Shown here: one piece after another, positions 40,507-52,500 of the stretch
Numbering within the stretch: position 1 is the stretch's first letter
Layout: each line of letters starts with the position of its first letter
From: Aquabacterium sp.
GTDB taxonomy: Bacteria; Pseudomonadota; Gammaproteobacteria; Burkholderiales; Burkholderiaceae_C
Length of the DNA: 64,000 nucleotides
NCBI RefSeq assembly: GCF_016234775.1
Contig: NZ_JACRAH010000014.1
Location: forward strand, 1-64,000
Direction of reading: 5' to 3'
The notes under the pieces: model-generated
Seen by the model: only the letters and a program-made list of their open reading frames with translations
Told to the model about the DNA's origin: nothing
The model's database searches: none
Made by a program: the position numbers and the translations under genes

Positions 40507-41778
40507 ATGCAATTCAACAAGATCGCTCTGGCTTCCGCCGCCGCCGCCGTTCTGGGCTTCGCTGGCCAGGCTCAAGCCCTGACCGCCCCCGCAGGCACCA
40601 CCGTGTACATGACCGGTGCTTCCGCCACTTCGGCCAACTACGTTGCCGCTCTGAAGAGCCTGTGTACCGCTGCCGGCGGCAGCGCCAAGGTTTTCAAGAA
40701 CAACACCAACGTTGGCACCCTGGGCAACTTCTTCACCGTGCAATGCCAGAACGCTGCTGGCACCGCCGTGGTTGATTTCGACACCCTGAGCACCTCCACC
40801 GTGGCTTTCAACGTTGACGGTGGTTCTTTCACCGCCGTTGTCAACTCCTCCACTGGCGGCACGGCCACCAAGTTCATCACCCCCACGGCTGCCACCTTCG
40901 GTGAAACCTGCGCCATCGGTGTGGATACCATCGCTTGCGCCCAAACCGCCACGACCGAGACTAAGGTGTCTGAAGGCGGTTTCATGGACATGGAGCCCGC
41001 AGCTTTCGGTACACAAGTTGACGTCTACGGTGACATTTCCGGCAACGTGGCCGTGTCCAACTTCAGCCAGGCTTTCTACGTCGCTGTGAGCAAGGGCCTG
41101 TACGACGCCCTGCAAACCGCCCAAGGTGTGGCCGAGCCTGTCGGTGCTGACGAGCGTCTGCCCCAGTATCAGCCTTCGATTTCGCGCGCTCAGTACGCTT
41201 CGATTGCCAACAATGACGTGTTTGGCCAAGCCAAGACGGCCCCCGGTGCATTCCTGGGTGTTCCTGCTGGCAAGCTGACCCTGTGCCGCCGCGTTGACAC
41301 TTCGGGCACGCAAGCTGCTTCGAACCAGTACTTCATGAACACCCTGACCGGTATCGGCCCCAACGGCGGTAACCTGACCCCGATCGGTGCGGCTTTCCCC
41401 GCCACGTCTACGTTCGCTGTGAACGAAGGTGCCTCGACCAGCAACACCCGTTCCTGCCTGGGTTCGGCCACCGCCTACGCTGTTGGCGTGCTGTCGGCTG
41501 AAAACGCCCCCAAGACGACCGACCTGTATCGCTACGTCAAGCTCAATGGCGTGGCCATCGGTGATGCCGTGAAGAACAAGAACGCCGCTGTTCTGGGCAA
41601 CTACGACTTCGCCTACCAGAGCTTCACCTACTGCGCTGCTGGCGTGGGTTCGTGCGCTGTGCTGGATGCCATCAACAACACGTTGGGCGACCTGACTAAC
41701 TCGACCGGTCTGTACGGCAAGGGTGAGTCCCCTTTCCACCACAACGACAACAACGCCAACCCCATCACCAAGAACTAA
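40507..41778 (+). CDS. Abundant-looking secreted protein of unknown function
   Basis: A 423-residue exported protein with a signal peptide (MQFNKIALASAAAAVLGF, cut near AQA/LTAP). The mature start VYMTGASATSANYVAALKSL resembles the first strand-helix unit of phosphate-binding-type periplasmic proteins, but nothing beyond this is conclusive. Several Cys residues (LKSLC, VQCQ, ETCAIG, IACAQ, LCRR, SCLG, TYCAAG, SCAV) suggest multiple disulfides. Codon bias is as strong as in the preceding PEP-CTERM gene. CGGAGA lies before the ATG. It has no PEP-CTERM signal and could be a substrate of one of the two secretion systems; that is speculation. Confidence 0.7.
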   Translation: MQFNKIALASAAAAVLGFAGQAQALTAPAGTTVYMTGASATSANYVAALKSLCTAAGGSAKVFKNNTNVGTLGNFFTVQCQNAAGTAVVDFDTLSTSTVAFNVDGGSFTAVVNSSTGGTATKFITPTAATFGETCAIGVDTIACAQTATTETKVSEGGFMDMEPAAFGTQVDVYGDISGNVAVSNFSQAFYVAVSKGLYDALQTAQGVAEPVGADERLPQYQPSISRAQYASIANNDVFGQAKTAPGAFLGVPAGKLTLCRRVDTSGTQAASNQYFMNTLTGIGPNGGNLTPIGAAFPATSTFAVNEGASTSNTRSCLGSATAYAVGVLSAENAPKTTDLYRYVKLNGVAIGDAVKNKNAAVLGNYDFAYQSFTYCAAGVGSCAVLDAINNTLGDLTNSTGLYGKGESPFHHNDNNANPITKN

Positions 41779-41831
41779 GTTTTTGTGATGTGTGCACCCG
41801 CTCGGATGAGGGGGTGCCTGGCTGAAAACAC

Positions 41832-41855
41832 GCAGTCCCCAGTGATGGGGACTGC
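41832..41855 (+). terminator. Terminator before the two-partner secretion genes
   Basis: A 10-bp perfect stem (41832-41841 with 41846-41855) with loop GTGA is followed by TTCATTTG. It lies 21 bases before the tpsB start, so it ends the upstream unit or attenuates entry into tpsB. Confidence 0.7.
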
Positions 41856-41876
41856 TTCATTTGTGTCAGAGAAAAA

Positions 41877-43532
41877 ATGAAAAATGCGTTTGCTCGTGCT
41901 GTTGTAGCTGTCACCGCCCTGGTGTCTGCTTCGGCGATGGCCCAGACCACGGCCAGGCCCGCTGCGGCTGCCACGCCTGCATTCGATGTGCTGGAGTTTG
42001 TCGTTGAAGGCAATACCTTGCTCGCACCGGAACTGGTGGAGAAGGTGTTGTCGCCCTACATGGGGCCTGGCAAGACCTTCAAGGACATCGAAGCTGCACG
42101 CAACGCTTTGGAAAAGTCATTCCAGGAGGCCGGCTACCTGAGTGTGCTGGTCAACCTGCCCAATCAAAAGGTCTCCGACGGCGAAGTGCGCATCGAGGTC
42201 AACGAGGCCAGTGTTGCCCAGTTCAAAGTGACTGGTGCGCAATACCACCTGCCAAGCAGAATTCGGGAGGCCGTGCCCAGTTTGGCGGAGGGCAGCGTGC
42301 CCTTGTTTCCTCAAGTTCAGAAAGAGCTGGGTGACGTCCAGACCCGTGACCTGCAGATCACCCCCATCGTCGGTTCCAGCGAAGATGGCGCCGCCGTCGA
42401 GGTGGAGCTCAAGGTACAGGATGAGGCGCCCTTGCATGGCTCCGTTGAGATCAATAACGTCCAGAACTTCAACACATCTCAGGGGCGCGTGAGCGCGGGC
42501 CTGAACTACAGCAACCTGTTCCAGCGTGGCCATTCGCTGGGTTTCTTCTGGCAGTACGCACCGAACCGCCCCACAGATGGCAACTCGCTGTCCACCATCT
42601 ACAGCCTGCCCTTGAACCCGCGTGACACCCTGCTGGGTGCCTTCACCATCAGCGACAGTGAGACGCCCTCCAATGTGGGCACCTCGTCGGGCCCGACAGC
42701 CACCATCACCAAGGGCCAGATCTACAGCCTGCTGTGGATGCACCAGCTGAATTCGCGTGGCTGGCCTGTGCAGCATGACATGTTCCTGGGCCTGGATTAC
42801 CGCAACAACAAGGACGCCAACCGTTACGCGCAGGGCTTCACCACGGCGAAGCCGCCGCTGCGCTACCCCTTGCTGTCGGCCGGCTACAACCTGAACAAAA
42901 AGGGCAGCAGCAACTCGGTATTCAGCCTGAACACGTCGGTGAAGGTGTCCTCTGATGGGCTGGCGGGCCGCATGGTGAACTGTGATGGCGTGGAGCGAGA
43001 CCAGTTCGAATGCCGCCGCAAGGGGGGCAGTGCCGATTTCATGGCGCTGCGCCTGGGCATGGCCTATGAGCAGTCACTGGGCAAGTGGCGCCTCAAGAGT
43101 GAGTTTGAACGTCAAGTGGCATCGGCCCCGCTGCCGTCCGCTGATCAATACAGCCTCGGTGGTATCGAGACCGTTCGCGGGTACTACGACGACGAGCAGT
43201 CTGGCGACGAAGGCTGGCGCGCGAGGTTGGAGCTGCATACGCCCACATGGTTGACGCTGGGTGATGCGCAGTTCACGGCGTTGGCGTTTCTCGACCGTGG
43301 GGATGTGCATTTCATGGACGCCCAAGCCACCCAGTTGACCTATATGCACCTGGGTAGCAGCGGTCTGGGGCTGCGCGTGGATGGCGACAAGGGCTTGTCC
43401 GTGCGCCTGGATGCGGCACGGCCTATCTTCAGCACCCAAAGGGTGGTGGACGGTGGGCAGCGTGCCTACGCCAGTGGCCCGAAGGCGGGCCGCGGTGTGC
43501 GCTGGCACTTCAGCCTGCGCCAGTCATTCTGA
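41877..43532 (+). CDS. Two-partner secretion pore protein TpsB (ShlB/FhaC/HecB family)
   Basis: Outer-membrane barrel of the Omp85/TpsB superfamily that exports its TpsA partner. The 551-residue protein has a signal peptide (ending SASAMAQ), a POTRA-type region (FVVEGNTLLAPELVEKVLSP and then FKVTGAQYHLPSRIREAVPSL) and a C-terminal 16-strand-type barrel. The conserved L6 tip motif VRGY (ETVRGYYDDEQSGDEGW) lies near residue 430. It precedes the large exoprotein gene by 41 bases and is its obvious partner. Confidence 0.95.
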   Translation: MKNAFARAVVAVTALVSASAMAQTTARPAAAATPAFDVLEFVVEGNTLLAPELVEKVLSPYMGPGKTFKDIEAARNALEKSFQEAGYLSVLVNLPNQKVSDGEVRIEVNEASVAQFKVTGAQYHLPSRIREAVPSLAEGSVPLFPQVQKELGDVQTRDLQITPIVGSSEDGAAVEVELKVQDEAPLHGSVEINNVQNFNTSQGRVSAGLNYSNLFQRGHSLGFFWQYAPNRPTDGNSLSTIYSLPLNPRDTLLGAFTISDSETPSNVGTSSGPTATITKGQIYSLLWMHQLNSRGWPVQHDMFLGLDYRNNKDANRYAQGFTTAKPPLRYPLLSAGYNLNKKGSSNSVFSLNTSVKVSSDGLAGRMVNCDGVERDQFECRRKGGSADFMALRLGMAYEQSLGKWRLKSEFERQVASAPLPSADQYSLGGIETVRGYYDDEQSGDEGWRARLELHTPTWLTLGDAQFTALAFLDRGDVHFMDAQATQLTYMHLGSSGLGLRVDGDKGLSVRLDAARPIFSTQRVVDGGQRAYASGPKAGRGVRWHFSLRQSF

Positions 43533-43573
43533 TTTTCGTTTTGGCAGTACCGGTTAGTTGAGGAAAGATCGTC

Positions 43574-46500
43574 ATGAACAAGCATGTCCATCGTCTGGTG
43601 TTTGACCGTCGTCGCGGTATGCGCGTGCCAGCTGCCGAACACGTGCGCAGCAGTGGCAAGGCCGCTGGCGGCCAGACCCGCGCCGTGGCGCTGGCTTGCG
43701 CCATGTTGCTCACCGCCGGTGTGGCCGATCAGGCTGAGGCGCAGAACCGAACGCTGACCAGTGTGGTGCAGCGTGCCAGCGGTGTGGCGCGGACCAACCC
43801 GGGTAGCCCTTTGCCCGTGTTCAGCACGGAAAAGAAGTACACCGACCTCAACTTCGGCAGCTTCAAGGACCCCTACAAGTCCGATGATGGCCTGACGATG
43901 ACGATCGATCAGATCGATCGCCTGGTCATCATCAACTGGGACAGCTTCAACATCGACAAGGGCTATACGGTCGCCTTCAAGCAGCCCACCAATGGCACGG
44001 CGCTCAACCACATCCATGACCTGAACCCCAGCGTCATCATGGGTAAGTTGCAGGCCAATGGCGAGATCATCCTGGAGAACACCAACGGCGTGATTTTCGG
44101 TTCGACTGCGCGCGTGGATGCCGGCAAGCTGATAGTCACGGCGCTCAAGGTGGCGGACGACACATACAAGGCGGGTCTGCGCAATTTCGGGTCGACCAAG
44201 CAGAACCGACCGAGCTTTGGTGATGACAATGGCAATGCCGATGGCGTTGTGTCGGTGGAGGCCGGTGCCGAGATCCGGTCGTTGGCTGGTGGCGAGGTCA
44301 TGTTGATCGCACCCAAGGTGCTTAACGAGGGTCTGATTGAAACGCCAAAAGGGCAGACCATCTTGGCCGCGGGTCAGAAGGTCTATCTCTACGCCACGAC
44401 CAATGACGCTGCTCAGCGCGGTCTGCTCGTGGCAGCCGATGCCTTTACGGGTGATGCCAAGCCGGAGGGAGTCGGGGTCGCCGAGAACCTGGGCAAGATC
44501 TTTGCGGAACAAGGCACCATCAACATGGTGGGGGCGGCGATTCGCCAGCGCGGGGTGTTGACCGCCACCACGGCCGTGAAGGGCCAAAACGGCGCCATCT
44601 TCCTGCAAGCGCATACGACAACCAGGGATGCCCTCACCAAGTCTGACGAGCCTGTCAGGGTCGGTGCGATGTTGGGCACGGTCGAGCTGGGCGAAGGCAG
44701 CGTGACCTCCGTGCTGCCTTCCACTGCGATAGTCAAAGATCCCGAGACGGGCAAGATGGTGGAGGCCACGCAGGCCGACAGTGAAGACTTTTACCGGTCG
44801 CGCATTGCCATTGAGGGCCGTGATATTCACGTCAAGGAAAACGCCAAAGTGATGGCACCTTCTGGCGTGGTGACCATCCGTGCTGCGGAGGTTTCCAGCA
44901 ACGAGTTGGATGGCTATCGTGAAGACAATGGTGCCTACCGGGCCGATAGCAGCCGCATCGTAATTGATGCCAATGCCGTCATCGATGTGTCCGGCTTGCG
45001 CGGCGTGTCACTGGATGCGACGCGCCACCAGCTCACGGGCCGACTGTTCGCGTCTGAACTGTCTGACTCGCCCGTGCAACGCGGCGGTGTGCTGTATCGC
45101 AAGGACTTTTTCTCGGATGCACGACGTGCCGTGAACGTGGCCAACGTCAAAGGCTTCTATGATCAGATTCAGCGATCCGCAGCAGAGCTGTCCACCTCAG
45201 GCGGTGTGGTGCGCATCGTCTCCAATGGTTCACTGATTGCAGACCCGAGTGCCCGCATCAACTTTTCTGGTGGTTCGACGATCTACAAGGCCGGCAGCAT
45301 TGCATCGTCCATTCTTCGCAGGGATGGGCGGATCGTCCGCCTTGAAAATGCCAAGGCAGGCGATCAATACGGCGAACTGCTGACCAGCAGCGCCGGGACC
45401 GGACTGAAAGCCAGCGTGCAGGAAATCACCGTGGGCGACAACGCCGGTGCCGCCTTGGTGGCTGCGCCTTACCTGTCCTTGCCAGCCAAACTGGATGGCA
45501 GTGTGGTGCTGGGCGAGGCGCAGCGCACATCTGGCCAAAGCATGGGGAAATACGCCGATTTCTTCGAATCGGACCTCAGCACCAACGAGCAGAACGCCAA
45601 GCTCTGGAAACGCCAGAAATCACCCAATCTGGCTTCGTCGCCCAATCTCTACACCTCATTGCGTCCACTGAGCGGCTGGGTGAGTGTGGGCAGGCAGTTC
45701 ATTGGTGGCGCTGAACAACAGATCCTCAATGGCATCGACCTTGTAGGGGGCGGTATTGCTGGCGTGGCGGCACCCTCGAACTGGCAAGACGCGGAGGCCT
45801 GGGCTCAGACTTTGTCGCAATTGGGGCGTACAGCCACTTTGTCCGCCGCTGCCTTGAACACCTCTGGCATTGGCCGCCTTGATCTCCAGGCCCAGAAGAT
45901 CCGCATTGGTACCGAAGGGGCGCCAGTCAATCTGAACCTGCACGGTACCGGTCAATTGAATGCGACAGGTGTCGAGGTCGAACTCAAGGGACGCATCCGA
46001 GCCGCAGGCGGTGATGTGGCCATGAATGCAGCGCTTGGCGACATCACGATCGCGCAGGGCAGCAACATCGATGTCAGCGGGACCCTGCTCGATGACCGGG
46101 TTGGCGAGCCTGATGCCAATGAGGCCGTCGTGGTGAACGGGGGCAAGGTTGTATTGACTGCTGCGACGAACATCGTGCTGGATGGCGGTATCGACGTGTC
46201 AGGTGGTGCCTGGCGAGACGGCAGTGGCAAATTGAGCCAGGGCACGGCAGGCACCGTGGACATGGCGATCAACACGGGGGCGACGGCGAACATCGCCCCT
46301 GTGGGGCGGATTGCGGGTAGCCTCTCTGGTGTCAAGGGCTATGACTTCGCGAAGGGCGGCACATTCAAGATCAAGGGCGTGAGTTCCCTGAACCTGTCGG
46401 GCGGCAACACCGATCCCTTGGGTGTGAACGTGTCGCTCGAAGGTCTGGCCGAGCAGGGTTTCGGCACCATGGAGCTCAGCAGCCTGGGGCATGTCGAGAT

Positions 46501-49500
46501 CGCTGCCAACGCCATCATCAAGCCCGAGTTGAAGAACTGGGTGCTGACGCCCTCCAGAGTTGGTGCGCTGACCGACAAGGGTATGGTGTCCGTCGACAAG
46601 CTGGTAGCGGGCTTGCGCCAGGGTGTGTCGGTGTCCTTGACGGCGGCGCAGGTGGCGAACGCCAAGGGGCTGGCCCTGCCTGGCCTGGAAAACGGCGCCA
46701 ACATCACCGTGGGCACGAACGCCGAACTGAATGTGGGCATTGGCGGTGCGATCAACCTGGCGGCCGGCGGGCACATCGAAGTGGATGGCAAGCTGCGTGC
46801 CCGGGCTGGCCAGGTGTCAGCCGTGATCCTGGGTGAGCGCGGCGGCACCGCCACGGACGCGGGCAATTCGCCCGACGCGGCTGGCTGGAAGCCCGATCAA
46901 CTGATCCACCTGAACACCAATGCCGAGATCGACGTGTCGGGCGTGGTGAAGTCCTACATGCCTGATGGAGACAACAAGGCTATCGACGACGCCCGCGAGC
47001 GGGTGGTGGGTGAGGTACTGGCAGGCGGTACCGTGTCCCTGGGTGCCAAGGGCGAAAAGGGCCGTGTGCGTGGTCGCGTGATCACGGAGGAGGGCTCGAA
47101 GATTCTGCTCAAGGGGGTCAAGGGCGAACTGGACCGCGGGCGCACCGTGAACAAGAGTACCTTGTACGCGGGCGCGGGCACCTTGAACGTGGTGTCCACG
47201 GATGGCTTTGCGCTGCTGGGCTCGGTGGACGCCAATGCAACAGACACCTCTGTGAACGGCGGGCAGTTGAATGTGTCTGTGTCCCGCGAAGGGGCCAATG
47301 ACCTGGTTCAGGCCGGTACGGCCTACACGGCACAGAGCCGCACTGTGCGGGTGATCAACACCAAGGAAGAACTGGCCGCCGAATTGGGGCTGACCAAGGA
47401 CCGCCGCACCATTGACCAGAGCAAGCTGGTGGCCGGCGAGGGCGTGCTGTCTTCCACCCAGATGGTGGCAGCGGGCTTTGACCGCATCAACCTGCGCGCC
47501 GATGACCAGGTGGTGTTGGACAAGGGTGCCCAGATCAGGCGTGCTGACGATGAGGTGCAATTACGCTCGGTCATCCTCAATACGCCCATCGTGCGCGCCA
47601 CGGACGGTGATGCTGGTGACCACCAGATTCGCGCGCACCATGTCTCGCTGGGTGACCGTGATCTGGCCCACACCGAGAACACCAGCTACCCTGAAGCCAA
47701 GGCCGCCAACAAGGGCTTGGCTGGCGAGGCCAATCTGGATGTCCAGGCCGGCCTGATCGAGGTTCACGGCCACACGGCCTTGCAAGGCTTTGATGCCAGC
47801 AGCTTGCGCGCCACCTTGAGCGCCAACAACAATGTGCTGGCCGAGCGCCGCGATGGCGAGATCCGCTTTGTGGGTCGAACCCCCACCACGGACAACAAGG
47901 TCAGTTCCTCGTTGGAAAGCGTTTTCAGCTATTCGGGCCAGCTTGATCTGACCGCCGGGCAGGTGTATGCCACCACGCTGACGAAGGCCAGCATCACCGG
48001 CTACGACGGTGTGGCCGCCGTCAAGGACGTCCACGATGGCGTGGACCTGCGCATCAAGGCGCCCAGCGCCGGATCGACCAGCCAGATGCCTTTGTCGGCG
48101 CTGGGTTCGATGAGCCTGACCGCCGATGACATCGAGGTGGACGGTGTGCTGCGCCAGCCCTTTGGCGAGATCAAGCTCACGGCCAACAACAGTCTCACCC
48201 TCACCGACCGGGCCGAGTTCTCCGTCACGGGGGCAGGCCTGCTGGTGCCGGTCGGTCACACGGAAAACAAAAAGACCTGGAAGTACAACACCCAGGGCAG
48301 CCACCTGGATGACACGAAGCTGGAGGCCATCCAGCAATTGACCGGGGGCCTGCCGACCGACAAGTCGGTCACGCTCACAGGCCAGACGGTGAAGATCGCC
48401 AGCCAGTCTGCCTTGAACGCACAAGCCGGTGGCGACCTGCTGGCCTGGGAGTTCGTCAAGGGCACGGGCGGCACGACGGACACCCTCAACCGTCCCAATG
48501 TGTTTGCGGTGCTGCCCAGCTACACCTACGACTTCGCACCCTACGACACCGAAATCATGGCCACCACGCAAGCCGTGGGGACCAACCTGAAGGCCGGTGA
48601 CAAGGTCACCATCACCTCCAGCAACGGGGTGCTGGCGGCAGGCAGCTACACGCTGTTGCCTGCACGCTATGCCATCTTGCCGGGTGCCGTGCTGGTATCC
48701 GAGACCAAGCTCAATACAACGGCAGCTCTGGATCGGGGTGCACTGGCCGACGATGGCAGCTGGACGGTGTCTGGCTACAAGAGCGCCGTGGGCACCCGCA
48801 TCAACGGCGGTAACGACGCCCGCCTGGGGCTGGTGCTGGAGCCGGAGGCCACTTTCCGCAAGAAGTCCGAGATCACCGTGACTTCGATCAACAGCTTCCT
48901 GGATGGCCGCATTGCCGGCGACGGCGTGACTGCGCTGGCTCGCCCGGGTGATGCCGGGCGCGTGTCGCTGTGGTCGGCTGCCAATTTCGACTGGATGGCA
49001 CGCTTCAAGCTCCAGGGCACCAGTGGTTTCCTGGGCGGCCAGTTCGACTTGTCCATGGGCAAGATGGCCGTGATGGCCGACCCCAATGAAGCGGCTGCAG
49101 CAGGCTATGCCCGCATCAGCCTGGATGCCCTGAACGCCACAGGGGCGGACAGCATCGTGCTGGGCGGCACACGCTCGGGCACAGCGGCCAACGCCACGGT
49201 GGATGTCAAGGCGAGCGACGTGAAGTGGGTGGCAGCCAAGGCCGCGCCAGACGCATCGGCACAAGAGCAGGCCCGTGTGGCCGGGTTGAATGTGCTGCAG
49301 ACGCCGGGTGACGTGCTGTCGGTGGCGACCTCATCCGTGTCGGTGGATGACGGTATGACCCTGGCCTCGACTGGCCGCGACACCCAGTCCTCGCGTGTTT
49401 ACAAGGTCGCGGGAGCAGGTGCCGCCTTGCTGGTTGGCAGCGTGCAGAACACCGATCTGCAACGCACGCTCACGGAGAAGACCACCAAGGGCGACCTGAA

Positions 49501-52500
49501 GGTGGGTAAGGCCACCTTGCAAGGCGCCACCTTGCAGCTGGACGCGACGGGGGTGTTTGACCTCGACAGCGAAACGAAACTGAATACGGGCTCCATTGGC
49601 CTGGGTGCACAGGCCATTCGCGTGGGTGGTGCGGCAGCCAAGGATGCATCCAGCACCCTGACCTTGACAGGCAAGGCTCTGGATGCGGTCAGCCAGACGG
49701 CCCAGGTGCAATTGCGCGCCTATGCCAGCATTGACCTGGTAGACGATGTGACACTGGGTGCGCGGGATGCCACCACACAGCAGGCCCGCATCAACAAGCT
49801 CACCCTGGACGCACCGATGTTGCGTGGTGTCTCCAGCACCACGGACCAGGCGGGCCTGACTGCGCAGGTACTGGCGCGTGACATCACGCTGCGCAACAGC
49901 TCTGGCCTGGCGGCAGATGACAAGGCGGCGGCGGGCACCAACAAGCTGGTGATGAGGGCCGAGCCAGCCAAGGCCGATGGCCGCACTGGTGGCATTGTGT
50001 TTGCCGCTCAGGCAAAGAGTCAGGCGCAGATGTTGGAGTTGAAACAAGCGCTGATTGCTGCAAAGGCGACCAAAGATGCGGCAAATGCCACCACCACTGA
50101 AAAAGCCCTGGAGTTGGCGCAACAGCAAGCTCAAGCCTTGTCTGTCAAGCTTGGGCTGAGCGAGGCAAACAAGCAGGCTCTGGTTGCTGAGTTGGTCCTG
50201 GCCCAAAGTCAAGATTTGACGACTGAATCTGGGAAGTTACAGGCTCAAGCCCGTGCAACGGCCTTGGCGCAAGCGGCAGGCCAGACGCTGGCCTTTGTAC
50301 AGGCGACCTTGTCCAGCAAGGGCGACGTGGTGACCCGTGGCACCGGCACGGTCACGGCTCAGGGTGATATGACCATCGAGTCGGCCCGCCTCACCGCTTC
50401 GTCTGATGCGAACTACACCGTGAGCGCGAACGGTGATCTGGTCATCAACAAGCGCAGCGATGCCCGCACGCTCGACGAATCGGTCGGTGTCGGTGGACAA
50501 CTGACGCTCTCTGGCGCCCGGGTTGCTCAGAACGGTGTGGTGGACATCGAGTCTGGCACGCTGAAGATCACCGGCAAGGGCACAGCCGGCCAGACCGATA
50601 CCGTGGTGCTCGGTGAAGGTTCGACCACCAGCGTGAAGGGCCGCAGCCATGCGATGTCTGACACCTGGACGGTGGCCACCCCAGGCGGCCGTGTGGACAT
50701 CACGGCCGAGAAGGGTGATGTGGTGCTGGCGGGGCTGATCGATGCATCTGCACCGGCCTTGTCCGCCAAGGATGACGGCACCCCGCAGGCCGCCGGTACG
50801 GTGACGGTGACTGCCGTGGGCAACACCGTGAAGGACGAGTTTGAACAAGGGCGCGTGCGCCTGGGTGAAAAGGCGCGCATCAACCTGGATGCCGGTCGCG
50901 CAGGCCAGACCGGCCTGGGCGGCAGCCTGGTCGTGGATGCGGGCCAACTGGTGAAAGAGCCCGGTACGCAAGGCATGGCAGCCGATGGGTCGGCCCTGGA
51001 CCGCCTGGCCACCATGGTGGCTACGCGCAATGGCAATGCGCATGATGCTGTCACCGTGCGTGTGCGTTCAGGTGATCAGGTGCTGCACAACACCGTCAAG
51101 GCCGAACGCGTGGTGCTGACGGCTGACACAGGCTCCGTCACCGTGGCCTCGGGCGGCAAGATTGACGCCCGAGCCCTGGCCGGTGGTGTGATCCAGCTCA
51201 ACGCGGGCAAGGAGGTGGTGCTGCAAGGCGGCTCGACCTTGCAGGCCGACTCTACCCGCGCGGGCGCCAACGGCGGCGACATCCTGCTCAACTCCCTGGG
51301 CCTGGTGGACGACACAACCAAGGTGGCCGGCCGCGTGAAGATCGGCTCCAAGGATGCCAGCACGGGAGAAATCAGCCAGGCCACGATCACCGCAGCCAGT
51401 GCGGACGACGCACTCGATGGTCGCGTGGTGATCCGTGCACGGCGTGATGACAGCGCCACGACCGAAGCCGGCAAGCTCAATGTGGATGCGGTCTATGCCG
51501 ACATCCAGGCCGGCCAGGTGGATGTGGAAGCCGTGCGCGTGTACAAGAGCGACACCCGCACTCAACTGGTGACCGGTGACCATACCGCAACCGCCTGGGG
51601 CCTCAAGTCCATCGACAGCGACAACAGCACTTTCCTGAGTGATGAGAACAAGAGTGCCTTGCTGGGCGCCATGAACCTGGGTGGCATGGCCAATGTGCAC
51701 CTGAAGTCTGGCGTGGAGATCCAGACCACCAAGGACTTCACCTTCGGGCAGGACCTCAACCTCTACAGCGACAAGCGCCCGGGTGGTGAGCCCATGTACC
51801 TCACTGTGCGTGCCGGCGGCAACGTCAACGTCAACGCCAACATCAGTGATGGCTTTGCCACGGCCACCCGGGCAGCCGCCACCCCCAAGCCCCCCACGGC
51901 GCCCACGGACATCAAGGCCGGTGATGCGACATCTTATCGCTTCGTGGCTGGCGCCGACACGACATCGGCCGACACCCTGGCCCATGGTGCAACGGCCAAG
52001 AACCTGACGGTGGCGGGCGGCAAGCTGATCCGTACGACGGCCGGTTCGATCGACCTGGTCGCCTCAGGCAACATTGATCTGAAGGCGACCGGGACGCCCA
52101 CTTCCGCCACGGTGGAGCAGGCCTCGGTGTATGTGGCCGGGCGCCTGTCCAGCCTGGCAGATGGCGAGACCATGCCCTACAACTACACCTGGGGGCAGTT
52201 CACCGAGCGCGGTGGACGCCTGACCGCCACGGCAGGCCAGAACATCACGCAGGCAGCGCCGGCGCAGATGATCGGCAACTGGTTCTACCACGGGGGCGAC
52301 TCGGCTTCCGAAGTGGCTTGGTGGTCGGCCTTCGACAGCTTCCGTCAAGGCTTCGGCTCCTTCGGCGGCGGCAACATCGAAGTTGCCGCCAAGGGCAGCA
52401 TCCGCAACATCGGCGTGGTGGCCCCGACCTCGGCGCGTACGCTCACATCGGCTGGCGGCAGCAAGTCGCTCAAGGTGCTCAACGGCGGGGATATCACGGT

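Noticed and set aside
47561-49264. 567-codon open frame antisense to tpsA
   Set aside because: His- and Gln-rich shadow opposite a continuous 11-kb gene; no domain.
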